Source of the DNA: Merdivivens faecigallinarum
Lineage (GTDB): Bacteria; Bacteroidota; Bacteroidia; Bacteroidales; UBA932
Direction of reading: 5' to 3'
Assembly: GCA_017695055.1 (NCBI GenBank)
Contig: JADILY010000137.1
Coordinates: 1 to 16,474 of the forward strand
DNA length: 16,474 nucleotides
Below, one piece after another: positions 6,243 to 12,918 of this stretch. A program made the translations under genes and the position numbers. Under the pieces are notes generated by a model. The model was not told the origin of the DNA, made no database searches, and saw only the letters and a program-made list of their open reading frames with translations. Position 1 is the first letter of the stretch. Each line of letters starts with the position of its first letter.

Positions 6243-8864
6243 ATGATAAATAGGTTGAAATTAACCATGCTGCTGGCCTTTATGGCCATCTGCTTCCCGC
6301 TGTTTTCACAGAACCTTTCGGTGCAGGCCCCGAGAGTGGTCGCCGTAGGGGAAAGGTTCAGTGTCGTATTTTCGGCCGAAGGCTCCAAAGTAGAGGATTT
6401 CAAGTGGGAGCCGGGAGGGGATTTCAATCTTGTATGGGGCCCGGTTGCCGGATACAGTACCAGCTATGTAAACAACAACGGAAAGAGTTCGAGAACCGAA
6501 ACCCATACGTTTTCATACGTGATTGAGGCCAAAAAGGAGGGAAGGTGTTCGATTCCTTCTGCTTCGGCTGTCATAAGCGGAAAAGAGTGTTCGTCTTCGG
6601 AAGTGTCCATAGAGGTCATAGCGGCCTCCGCACCATCTTCCGGCGGGAGCACATCCGGGGAAACTTCATCGGGGCAAACCTCCCGCACTTCATCGGACGA
6701 TGTGTTCATTTCGTTGTCTCTCAACAAGAAAAAGGTTGTCGTCGGAGAGCCTATAATCGCTACCCTGAAACTCTATACAAATGCGGACCTCAGCGGTGTG
6801 GAAAGCCCGCAGTTCCCTGTGTTCAACGGTTTCTGGAGTCAGGAAATAGATGCTCCGGTGAACCTCGATTTCCAGAGGGAAAACGTTGGCGGCCGCCTGT
6901 ACCAGAGCGCCCTGTTGAGGCGTTATATGATAATCCCGCAGCAGAGCGGAAGCCTCGTGATAGAACCGGCGGAGATGGTAGCTGTAGTGATTGAAAGGAA
7001 TTCCCCGAGGGGCGGGGCGAGCATTTTCGACAGCTTTTTCGACAATTATCAGTCCATACGCAAACGTCTCAGGACTGAAAGCATAACGGTGGACGTATCC
7101 CCGCTGCCTTCGGGCGCGCCCGAGTCTTTCAAGGGCGGAGTCGGAAAATTTTCCATGGAGGTGTCGGTAAACAAGGATACTCTGAAAACCCATGAGGCGG
7201 CCACGCTTAATGTTTCCATTACCGGAACGGGCAATATCGTACTTACGGAGCCTCCGCAGGTTTCTTTCCCTGCCGATTTCGAATCATACGACGTCAAGAC
7301 CCTGTCGTACGGAAATTCGGGCAAAAATCCTTTGACGTCGGGTGTGAGGTCATACGAATATCCTTTCATCCCGCGCAGTACGGGCACATTCGACCTGGAA
7401 CCTGTCGAATATACGTATTATGATATCCAGTCGCGCAAATACGTCACTTTGCGCAGCAAGCCTATCCGTCTGACCGTCCTGCAGGGCGAGGAGGACAAGG
7501 GCGGGGTTTTCGCTCCGGGAGTCAACAGGCAGTCGGTGAAAAATCTTAACGAGGACATACGTTTCATTGCGACAGGGGAGCCGGGTTTCCGCCGTTCGGG
7601 GCATTTCTTCATAGCTTCACCGGCGTTTTACATATTGACCGGGGCGGTTATCGCCGTTTTCGCCATAGTTTTGACGGCCGGGAGGAAACTCATAAAGAGA
7701 AATTCGGATCTGGTGTCGGTAAGGAACAGGAAGGCGACGAAAATGGCCCTGAAGCGCCTGCATGCGGCCGGAGAATATCTGAAAGGCGGCATGTATTCGG
7801 CCTTCTATGAAGAGTTGCACAAGGCTTTGCTGGGCTATGTGTCCGACAAGCTGTCCATGGCCGCTGTGGATATGACAAAGGAAAACATTGCCGGAGGGCT
7901 TGCCGGGCGTGGCGTGGATGAAAGCACGAGGGATGCTTTCCTCGGCCTGATAGATGCGTGCGAATTTGCAAGGTATTCTCCCGATGCCGGGAACGATGCC
8001 ATGCAGAACCACTATAATGAAGCTGTAAACGTGATTTCGAAGATAGACGGTATGATAAAGGCAAGGAAAAACGGCAGAAGCGCCGGTGTCAGGACGGCTG
8101 TCCTCGTGTTTGCCCTGGCGCTTGCCGGTGCGGGCACCGTGCATGCGGAGTCCGCTGCGGACAATCCGATGGATGCCTGGGCGGCAGCCAATGCCGATTA
8201 TGAGGATGGAGACTGGGCCGGCGCGATAGAAAAATACGGTTCCGTGCTTTCGGCAGGTTACGAGTCGGACAGGCTGTATTACAATATGGGCAATGCGTAT
8301 TACAAATCGGGCAATCTGCCGTATGCCATACTGAATTACGAAAGGGCCCTGAAACTGAATCCTTCTTTCGAGGATGCCCGCAACAATCTGGAGATGGCCA
8401 ACGGCTTTACTGTTGACCGTATAGAAAAAGTCCCGGATTTCATTCTCAAAACATGGGTTGACAATCTCGGCCTGTCGATGAGTTCCGACGGCTGGGCCGT
8501 CCTTTTCATCGTTCTGTTTGCCGCTTCGGCTGTGGTTTTCCTGATATTTTTCTTCGTCAGGGCCGTAAGGGCAGGCAAGGCGGCGCTTTTCGTCACCGGA
8601 ACGGTCCTGTTCGTTTTCTCGTTGATATCCCTGTCGTTTTCATTCGCGAGGAAGGCTGATTATATGTCCGAAGACTATGGCATAGTGGTCTCTGCCGTAT
8701 CGTCGGTGAGGAGCTCTCCGTCGGATGAAAATACGAAAAGCCTTTTCGTCCTTCACGAGGGGACGAAAGTGGAGATACTGGAAGTCCTCGGCGACTGGTC
8801 CAAGGTGGAAATCGCCGATGGCCGCCAGGGCTGGATGGAAGGGAAGGATATAGAGACAATCTAA
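6243..8864 (+). CDS. batD-batE: BatD-BatE fusion: BatD ectodomain plus TPR/SH3 protein
   Basis: This 873-residue protein starts at the ATG at 6243 behind AGAGG, rather than at the TTG at 6219 that overlaps the previous stop. The BatD part has a signal peptide (1 to about 23, ending LFSQ), long Ig-like beta-rich periplasmic domains with a Ser/Thr/Gly linker (about 130-152), a membrane helix (462-479) and a helical cytosolic domain (about 490-602). A basic stretch KARKNGRSAGVR then leads to a signal-like segment (about 616-635, ending VHAES), TPR repeats (about 643-722), a helix hairpin (752-773, 779-801) with a basic loop, and a C-terminal SH3-like domain (about 808-871) containing GDWSKVEIADGRQGWM. 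The second half is a complete BatE. It closes the operon and ends 19 bp from the converging sirtuin gene. Confidence 0.92.
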   Translation: MINRLKLTMLLAFMAICFPLFSQNLSVQAPRVVAVGERFSVVFSAEGSKVEDFKWEPGGDFNLVWGPVAGYSTSYVNNNGKSSRTETHTFSYVIEAKKEGRCSIPSASAVISGKECSSSEVSIEVIAASAPSSGGSTSGETSSGQTSRTSSDDVFISLSLNKKKVVVGEPIIATLKLYTNADLSGVESPQFPVFNGFWSQEIDAPVNLDFQRENVGGRLYQSALLRRYMIIPQQSGSLVIEPAEMVAVVIERNSPRGGASIFDSFFDNYQSIRKRLRTESITVDVSPLPSGAPESFKGGVGKFSMEVSVNKDTLKTHEAATLNVSITGTGNIVLTEPPQVSFPADFESYDVKTLSYGNSGKNPLTSGVRSYEYPFIPRSTGTFDLEPVEYTYYDIQSRKYVTLRSKPIRLTVLQGEEDKGGVFAPGVNRQSVKNLNEDIRFIATGEPGFRRSGHFFIASPAFYILTGAVIAVFAIVLTAGRKLIKRNSDLVSVRNRKATKMALKRLHAAGEYLKGGMYSAFYEELHKALLGYVSDKLSMAAVDMTKENIAGGLAGRGVDESTRDAFLGLIDACEFARYSPDAGNDAMQNHYNEAVNVISKIDGMIKARKNGRSAGVRTAVLVFALALAGAGTVHAESAADNPMDAWAAANADYEDGDWAGAIEKYGSVLSAGYESDRLYYNMGNAYYKSGNLPYAILNYERALKLNPSFEDARNNLEMANGFTVDRIEKVPDFILKTWVDNLGLSMSSDGWAVLFIVLFAASAVVFLIFFFVRAVRAGKAALFVTGTVLFVFSLISLSFSFARKADYMSEDYGIVVSAVSSVRSSPSDENTKSLFVLHEGTKVEILEVLGDWSKVEIADGRQGWMEGKDIETI

Positions 8865-8883
8865 GAAGCCGTTTAAACAGTTT

Positions 8884-9582
8884 CTAAAGCATCGTGGCGA
8901 GTTTCCGCATGCCGTCGGTGGCTTTCATCGCTATTGAGGTTATCCTTCCGTCGTTAAGCAGTGCCGGTTTCGGGTCTATGATGTAAATCGGGGTGTCGAA
9001 GCCGGCGTATCTGTATAGTCCCGCGGCCGGATATACCTGGAGGGACGTGCCTACTATTACCAGGATGTCCGCGGCGGCCACGATGTCTATGGCTTTCTCG
9101 ATATTCGGCACCGGTTCCCCGAACCAGACAATGTGGGGGCGTAACTGGGCCCCGTTTGGTGCCTTGTCTCCCAAATGTATCGGTTCATAGCCGATGTCGA
9201 ATACGGATTCCTCCGAAAAGCCGTCCCTGTCGTTGTAACAATTTTCCGGACGGACTTTCGTCAGTTCCCCGTGCAGGTGGAGCACATGGGTGCTGCCCGC
9301 CCTTTCGTGCAGGTTGTCTACGTTCTGCGTTATGACGTCGACCTTATATTTTGCTTCGAGTCCCGCTATTGTCCTGTGGGCCTCGTTGGGCTTGCTTCCG
9401 GCAAGCTGCCTGCGGCGTTCATTGTAAAATTCGAGCATCAGCCCGGGATTGCGGTGCCATCCTTCGATGCTTGCGACCTCTTCGACGGGATAATTTTCCC
9501 AAAGGCCTCCACTGTCCCTGAATGTTTTGATGCCGCTTTCCGCGCTGACTCCGGCGCCGGTAAGAATTGCTATGCGTTTCAT
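8884..9582 (-). CDS. Sir2-family NAD-dependent protein deacylase, class III type without zinc cysteines
   Basis: This is a 232-residue sirtuin expected to remove acyl groups from lysines using NAD+. It shows the NAD-binding GAGVSAESGI (residues 9-18), FRD (21-23), TQNVDNLHERAG (85-96), the catalytic His104 in LHLHGE, and GTSLQVYPAAGL. Tyr53 and Arg56 in FYNERR form the YxxR pair that in class III sirtuins binds succinyl or malonyl groups, so negatively charged acyl lysines are the likely substrate. The four-cysteine zinc site of most sirtuins is absent: only Cys115 lies in the region after the catalytic His. The gene begins one base after the stop of the upstream ATPase gene, so the two form an operon. 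CobB is the closest generic name, but I leave the symbol empty. Confidence 0.9.
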   Translation of the reverse strand: MKRIAILTGAGVSAESGIKTFRDSGGLWENYPVEEVASIEGWHRNPGLMLEFYNERRRQLAGSKPNEAHRTIAGLEAKYKVDVITQNVDNLHERAGSTHVLHLHGELTKVRPENCYNDRDGFSEESVFDIGYEPIHLGDKAPNGAQLRPHIVWFGEPVPNIEKAIDIVAAADILVIVGTSLQVYPAAGLYRYAGFDTPIYIIDPKPALLNDGRITSIAMKATDGMRKLATML

Positions 9583-9583
9583 T

Positions 9584-10648
9584 TTACTGTATTGCGAAAT
9601 AATATTTTTTCATCCAATATTTGAAAAGCGGGTCTATGATGCGCGGGACGTCGTCCCCGTCGAAAACCACGATTTCCTTTTTTTCAAGAGCGTCCTTGAG
9701 CCTGCGGACATTGGCCGAAGAATTCAGTCCGTATTTTTCTATCGTATCGGAAGAACTCAGTTTTACCGTTCCGTCGAGTATGGCCCTCAGCATGTTTATC
9801 TGGAAGCCGGTCATCCCGTCGGCGGCCTCGCGGAAACGCAGACTGTGGGCGGAAACGAGCATTTCGAGGGCTTCCACGAGTATCCCTTCATTGATGAACC
9901 CTCTTGAAAGCGAATCGCAGATTGACAGGAACTGGTTTATATACCAGCAGTTGCTTTCGAACAGCCTTGCGATTCCGAGACAGAGGTCCCTTTCAATGAT
10001 TTTCCCGCCCTTTGAAAATCCCCTGATTATGTATTCGGTGATTTCTTTTTCATCTATCGGCTCCAGCGGTACGTATTCGGCGAAACGGTAGAAATGTTTC
10101 CTGTTTTCGAAAATATCCTTCATCGCGTTGATTTTCGACCCCGAAAGCACGTATGTCGCCCTTTCCCGTCCGCTCCATGCTATTTCGAGCGTTTCAAGCA
10201 TGTCTTCCCAGTCGTCGAACAGCATGAAGTTCTGGAACTGCTCGATGATTACGATGACCGGCACGGAAAAATGGAGGGCCAGTTTCTCGGGGAGCGAAAG
10301 TGCGGCGGCCTCGAAATCCGTATCGGAAAGGTATTCTCCGGCAAGGTCTTCGGCTTCGCCGTCGTCGGCAGCGGCGGATTTCAACAGGGTAGAGGCGTAT
10401 TCGCGCAGGAACGTGTCCCTGCTACGGATGCAGGCCAGGCTTATATGCCCGGCGATGAACGGGTAGGAACTGATTTTCAGGTCGTAAAGTGCATGCCTTA
10501 TGAGCGAGCCCTTCCCGGTTTTCGGGGCATCGTAAAGCAGGACGTTCTGGTTGCTTCTCAGCATGCTTTCGATTGTTATCGATTCTCTTCTACGTCCGAT
10601 GAAATCCTTTCCCGTGGCGTATTTGTCGTATTGGAACGGTTTGTCCAT
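9584..10648 (-). CDS. Archaeal-type/STAND-like ATPase with winged-helix end and degenerate P-loop
   Basis: This 354-residue protein has the layout of archaeal-type (PF01637-like) ATPases: an N-terminal FIGRRRE box (residues 16-22), a P-loop region, Walker B, sensor region and a C-terminal winged helix (about 279-345) ending in IIDPLFKYWMKKYY. The P-loop reads DAPKTGKGS (40-48): Lys46 and the preceding Gly are kept, but the first Gly is Asp and the usual Thr/Ser after Lys is Gly. Walker B is VIVIIEQFQ, with Glu in place of Asp. Nucleotide binding may therefore be weakened. The gene leads the sirtuin in a two-gene unit and has a good ribosome site (AAGGA) before its ATG. No signal or membrane helices are seen. 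Its role is not known to me. Confidence 0.8.
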   Translation of the reverse strand: MDKPFQYDKYATGKDFIGRRRESITIESMLRSNQNVLLYDAPKTGKGSLIRHALYDLKISSYPFIAGHISLACIRSRDTFLREYASTLLKSAAADDGEAEDLAGEYLSDTDFEAAALSLPEKLALHFSVPVIVIIEQFQNFMLFDDWEDMLETLEIAWSGRERATYVLSGSKINAMKDIFENRKHFYRFAEYVPLEPIDEKEITEYIIRGFSKGGKIIERDLCLGIARLFESNCWYINQFLSICDSLSRGFINEGILVEALEMLVSAHSLRFREAADGMTGFQINMLRAILDGTVKLSSSDTIEKYGLNSSANVRRLKDALEKKEIVVFDGDDVPRIIDPLFKYWMKKYYFAIQ

Positions 10649-10667
10649 TGTCCTTCTTGGTTTTTTA

Positions 10668-10675
10668 CAAAAATA
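10668..10675 (-). promoter_or_regulatory. -7 box candidate for the ATPase-sirtuin unit
   Basis: The minus strand reads TATTTTTG, matching TAnnTTTG, 19 nt before the ATPase ATG. No -33 TTTG is found at the right distance. It lies next to, and diverges from, the rplU promoter. Confidence 0.4.
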
Positions 10676-10683
10676 GAGAATAT

Positions 10684-10714
10684 TTTGCAGATTAAATAAA
10701 AAATACTAATTTTG
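10684..10714 (+). promoter_or_regulatory. rplU-rpmA promoter (TTTG-N19-TAATTTTG)
   Basis: TTTG at 10684-10687 is followed after exactly 19 bp by TAATTTTG at 10707-10714. Both elements and the spacing match the Bacteroidota housekeeping promoter consensus, making this the clearest promoter in the window. Transcription should begin a few bases after 10720, giving a leader of about 80 nt before rplU. Confidence 0.8.
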
Positions 10715-10730
10715 CACCCTCAATACCGGA

Positions 10731-10780
10731 AGGCCGTGGAGCCCGAATAAGTGCCGGAAGTTTCCGGACGCTTGCGGCCT
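10731..10780 (+). promoter_or_regulatory. Structured leader of rplU (nested hairpin)
   Basis: The rplU leader folds into one long nested hairpin: AGGCCG (10731-10736) pairs with CGGCCT (10775-10780), AAGTG (10749-10753) with CGCTT (10769-10773, one G-U), and CCGGA (10754-10758) with TCCGG (10763-10767), leaving a four-base loop. A second small dyad, AACTTT-T-AAAGTT (10782-10794), lies just before the start codon. Leaders of ribosomal protein operons are often bound by their own product; that this one is an L21 or other autoregulatory site is inference. Confidence 0.55.
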
Positions 10781-10804
10781 GAACTTTTAAAGTTTTAGAT
10801 ATTA

Positions 10805-11116
10805 ATGTACGCAATCGTAGAAATGGGCGGCCGCCAGTTCAAAGTACAGGTCGGTCAGAAAGTTTACCTGAACCGTCTTGCTGCGGCCAAAGACGAAACA
10901 GTGGAGTTCGACAAGGTACTCCTTATCGACAATGAAGGGGATGTAAAGGTCGGGACTCCTTACATTGACGGGGCTATGGTGAAAGCCACAGTGCTCGACG
11001 ATACCTGCAAAGCTGACAAGGTTATCGTATTCAAGAAGAAACGCCGCAAAGGCTACCAGAAAAAGAACGGCCACAGACAGTATCTGTCGCTGATCAAGAT
11101 TGAAAGCATTGCTTAA
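10805..11116 (+). CDS. rplU: 50S ribosomal protein L21
   Basis: This encodes ribosomal protein bL21, which binds 23S rRNA in the large subunit. The 103-residue protein starts MYAIVEMGGRQFKVQVGQ and has the conserved basic C-terminal block KKKRRKGYQKKNGHRQ near residues 77-92. Length and ends are normal for the family. It is followed 24 bp later by rpmA, the near-universal bacterial pairing, and shares the promoter and structured leader upstream. No unusual features are seen in the protein itself. Confidence 0.98.
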   Translation: MYAIVEMGGRQFKVQVGQKVYLNRLAAAKDETVEFDKVLLIDNEGDVKVGTPYIDGAMVKATVLDDTCKADKVIVFKKKRRKGYQKKNGHRQYLSLIKIESIA

Positions 11117-11140
11117 TTTAACGAAGAGGAGATTTACATT

Positions 11141-11401
11141 ATGGCACATAAAAAAGGTGTTGGTAGTTCAAAGAACGGACGTGAATCGCATAGCAAAAGA
11201 CTTGGCATAAAGAAATTCGGAAGCCAGGTGGTTAAAGCCGGCAATATACTCGTGCGCCAGAGAGGTACGGTACACAATCCGGGCCTTAACGTAGGCATGG
11301 GTAAGGATCATACGCTCTATGCGCTGATCGACGGTGTCGTTGTTTTCAAGAAGACCACCGGCAAGAAATCCTACGTTTCCGTAATGCCTTTGGAAAACTA
11401 A
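11141..11401 (+). CDS. rpmA: 50S ribosomal protein L27
   Basis: This encodes ribosomal protein bL27, whose N-terminal tail reaches the peptidyl transferase centre. The 86-residue protein starts directly with MAHKKGVGSSKNGRES, without the cleavable N-terminal extension seen in Firmicutes L27. The remainder (HNPGLNVGMGKDHTLYALIDG at about 47-66) is typical. A good ribosome site AGAGGAG (11125-11131) sits 9 nt before the ATG. It is the last gene before a strong terminator. Confidence 0.98.
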   Translation: MAHKKGVGSSKNGRESHSKRLGIKKFGSQVVKAGNILVRQRGTVHNPGLNVGMGKDHTLYALIDGVVVFKKTTGKKSYVSVMPLEN

Positions 11402-11406
11402 GATTC

Positions 11407-11433
11407 CGGCACGGGGAAGTTTCCCGAGAGCCG
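11407..11433 (+). repeat. Stem-loop after rpmA, upstream of the terminator
   Basis: CGGC (11407-11410) can pair with GCCG (11430-11433), enclosing an inner hairpin GGGAA-GT-TTCCC. There is no T tract after it, so it is probably an mRNA 3' structure next to the true terminator rather than a terminator itself. Confidence 0.4.
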
Positions 11434-11446
11434 AATATCGGATAAG

Positions 11447-11473
11447 GCCGTTCCCATAGTGGAACGGTTTTTT
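11447..11473 (+). terminator. Intrinsic terminator of rplU-rpmA
   Basis: CCGTTCC (11448-11454) pairs perfectly with GGAACGG (11461-11467) around a six-base loop, followed at once by six T (11468-11473). It is a textbook rho-independent terminator 46 bp after rpmA. Confidence 0.9.
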
Positions 11474-11476
11474 GCG

Positions 11477-11582
11477 TATATTTGCCTTCGGCAGAAATAC
11501 TGTTCACGCCTCGGCAAAGCAAATAAATTTGCTCTGCTCTCGGCTTCTGCGTATATTTTTCATATATTTGCCTTGCAGAAAT
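11477..11582 (+). promoter_or_regulatory. Duplicated promoter-like blocks flanking a palindrome, upstream of the hemerythrin gene
   Basis: A 20-nt block starting TATATTTGCCTT occurs twice, at 11477-11498 (with a 2-nt CG insertion) and at 11563-11582 (uninterrupted); both continue GCAGAAAT. Each begins with TATATTTG, a match to the TAnnTTTG -7 box. Between them lies the perfect dyad AGCAAAT-AA-ATTTGCT (11518-11533), itself enclosed by GCAGAA (11491-11496) and TTCTGC (11545-11550). The second box lies 21 nt before the hemerythrin ATG and is the likelier promoter. Neither has a clear -33 TTTG. Confidence 0.5.
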
Positions 11583-11591
11583 TTTTGGCTT

Positions 11592-12299
11592 ATGGCAAAC
11601 AATAAAGACATGGGATTCCTTACAATCAAGCACAGCAGCAAAATGGCCGACATCCTTGACAAGGATGTATTTATCCTGCCGCTTCTTTATCATTTCGGCA
11701 TTGACCTCGGTTTCGGGGAGGCTTCTGTGGAAGACGTGTGCTTGAAATACGGTATCAAACCGGAGCTTTTCATTACGATGTGCCGGGTCTATGCGCTAAA
11801 GGGCTATGTCCCTGACTGCTCCGCCTTCGACAAGGACGACCTCGGTACCGTTTCCAGATACATACACCAGTCGCACGTATATTATCTTAACGAAGCGCTG
11901 CCAGAACTTGACAGGCAGTTTGCCGAAGTCCTTGGATGCTATGAAGAGGTGCACAGGAAGGTTCTGAGCAAGTTCTATTCGGACTACAGGACGGAGGTGG
12001 ACAAGCATTTCGAGTATGAGGAAAAGACAGTTCTGCCGTATATAGGGAAGCTGTTGGCCGGCGATACGGACGGAGACTATTCTATAGCGGATTTCGAAGA
12101 TAACCACAGCGACATAGAGGAAAATCTGTACGATTTGAGGAATATAATAGTCAAGTATCTTCCGGGAGACGCCCCTTACCGTATGAGGTACGGGCTGCTT
12201 ATGGATATCATAAGGTTCGGGAACGAGCTGGACAAACATACCTTTATCGAAAACAGGATTCTCGTTCCGATAGCATTGAAAATAGAGAAAAATGGATAA
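11592..12299 (+). CDS. Ric/YtfE/ScdA-like hemerythrin-domain protein
   Basis: This is a 235-residue di-iron protein related to the RIC family (YtfE, ScdA), implicated in nitrosative and oxidative iron-centre stress. I chose the ATG at 11592 (MANNKDMGF); an in-frame ATG at 11610 is the alternative, and the longer upstream extension overlaps the promoter blocks. Residues about 17-65 resemble the ScdA N-terminal domain (DUF542), but the CC pair usually following GID is replaced by LGFGE. The hemerythrin part keeps likely ligands His95 (or His92), His139 with Glu143 (HFEYEE), His172 (NHSDIEE) and His216 with Glu220 (KHTFIEN). The stop overlaps the next gene by 8 nt, so the two are coupled. Confidence 0.85.
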   Translation: MANNKDMGFLTIKHSSKMADILDKDVFILPLLYHFGIDLGFGEASVEDVCLKYGIKPELFITMCRVYALKGYVPDCSAFDKDDLGTVSRYIHQSHVYYLNEALPELDRQFAEVLGCYEEVHRKVLSKFYSDYRTEVDKHFEYEEKTVLPYIGKLLAGDTDGDYSIADFEDNHSDIEENLYDLRNIIVKYLPGDAPYRMRYGLLMDIIRFGNELDKHTFIENRILVPIALKIEKNG

Positions 12300-12897
12300 C
12301 AGGCAGATAACAGTCGTATTGGCGGAACCTTCTGCTATAATATCGGCGGGGTTCGCCTCGGTTCTGGCCAATTACAATACGTTCAGGATTGTAGAGAGAG
12401 TATCCGATTTGCGTTTTCTTCCGGATGTGGTCGCGCGGTATTCTCCCGAGATAATAGTCGTAAATCCGGTTCTCTTCGACTACAAATCAAAATTTTCCGT
12501 AAGGAGCATTGTCTCGGGTACGGACGGTCCGGCTCTTGCCGCTCTGACGTCCACCCTGTATGATGAGATGGTTTTCAGTCAGTTCGATGCGGTAATCTCG
12601 ATTTATGACAGTCCTGCCGCAATAATCAAATCGCTGAGAAAGGCCGTGGATGCTTCCAAAGGAGGGACTTCACGCCTGAAAAACGAGGATTATGATTTGT
12701 CGGAGAGGGAGAAAGAAATACTCGTTGCGGTGGCGAAAGGCAAGACAAACAAGGAAATAGCGGACGAATTCAACATATCCGTATATACTGTCATATCCCA
12801 CCGTAAGAACATCAGCCAGAAGACAGGAATCAAGAGCATAGCCGGCCTTACCGTATATGCAATGCTGAACAACATGATAGACAGCGATGAACTGTAA
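12292..12897 (+). CDS. LuxR/NarL-type regulator with degenerate receiver domain
   Basis: This 201-residue protein has a response-regulator layout: a receiver-like domain (about 5-118) and a C-terminal LuxR helix-turn-helix (about 136-196) reading LSEREKEILVAVAKGKTNKE and onward to VYTVISHRKNISQKTGI. The receiver lacks its key residues: the acidic pair is reduced to Glu12, and the phospho-acceptor position in EIIVVNPVLF is Asn58 rather than Asp. Control by phosphorylation is therefore unlikely, and no sensor kinase is present nearby. Its 8-nt overlap with the hemerythrin gene suggests the hemerythrin protein or its signal controls it, or that it regulates the operon. The targets are unknown. 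Confidence 0.85.
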   Translation: MDNRQITVVLAEPSAIISAGFASVLANYNTFRIVERVSDLRFLPDVVARYSPEIIVVNPVLFDYKSKFSVRSIVSGTDGPALAALTSTLYDEMVFSQFDAVISIYDSPAAIIKSLRKAVDASKGGTSRLKNEDYDLSEREKEILVAVAKGKTNKEIADEFNISVYTVISHRKNISQKTGIKSIAGLTVYAMLNNMIDSDEL

Positions 12898-12898
12898 A

Positions 12899-12918
12899 TT
12901 GCCGTCGGCAGGTTTTTT
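12899..12918 (+). terminator. Weak intrinsic terminator candidate after the LuxR-type gene
   Basis: TGCC-GTC-GGCA followed by GG and six T lies directly after the regulator stop. The stem is only four pairs, so it is a weak candidate. It abuts the 3' end of the converging Cys-rich gene. Confidence 0.35.

Noticed and set aside
8865..8883. Terminator between batD-batE and the converging sirtuin gene
   Set aside because: The 19-bp gap holds only the short palindrome GTTTAAAC, with no GC-rich stem or T run.
8884..10648. A confirmed anti-phage SIR2 defence system
   Set aside because: The sirtuin has the compact single-domain form and YxxR pair of housekeeping deacylases, and no other defence genes are nearby, so the pair is listed only as a lead.
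11472..11591. Longer N-terminal reading of the hemerythrin gene
   Set aside because: The extension begins in the rpmA terminator T run and translates the promoter blocks and palindrome; the hemerythrin family starts near the ATG at 11592.
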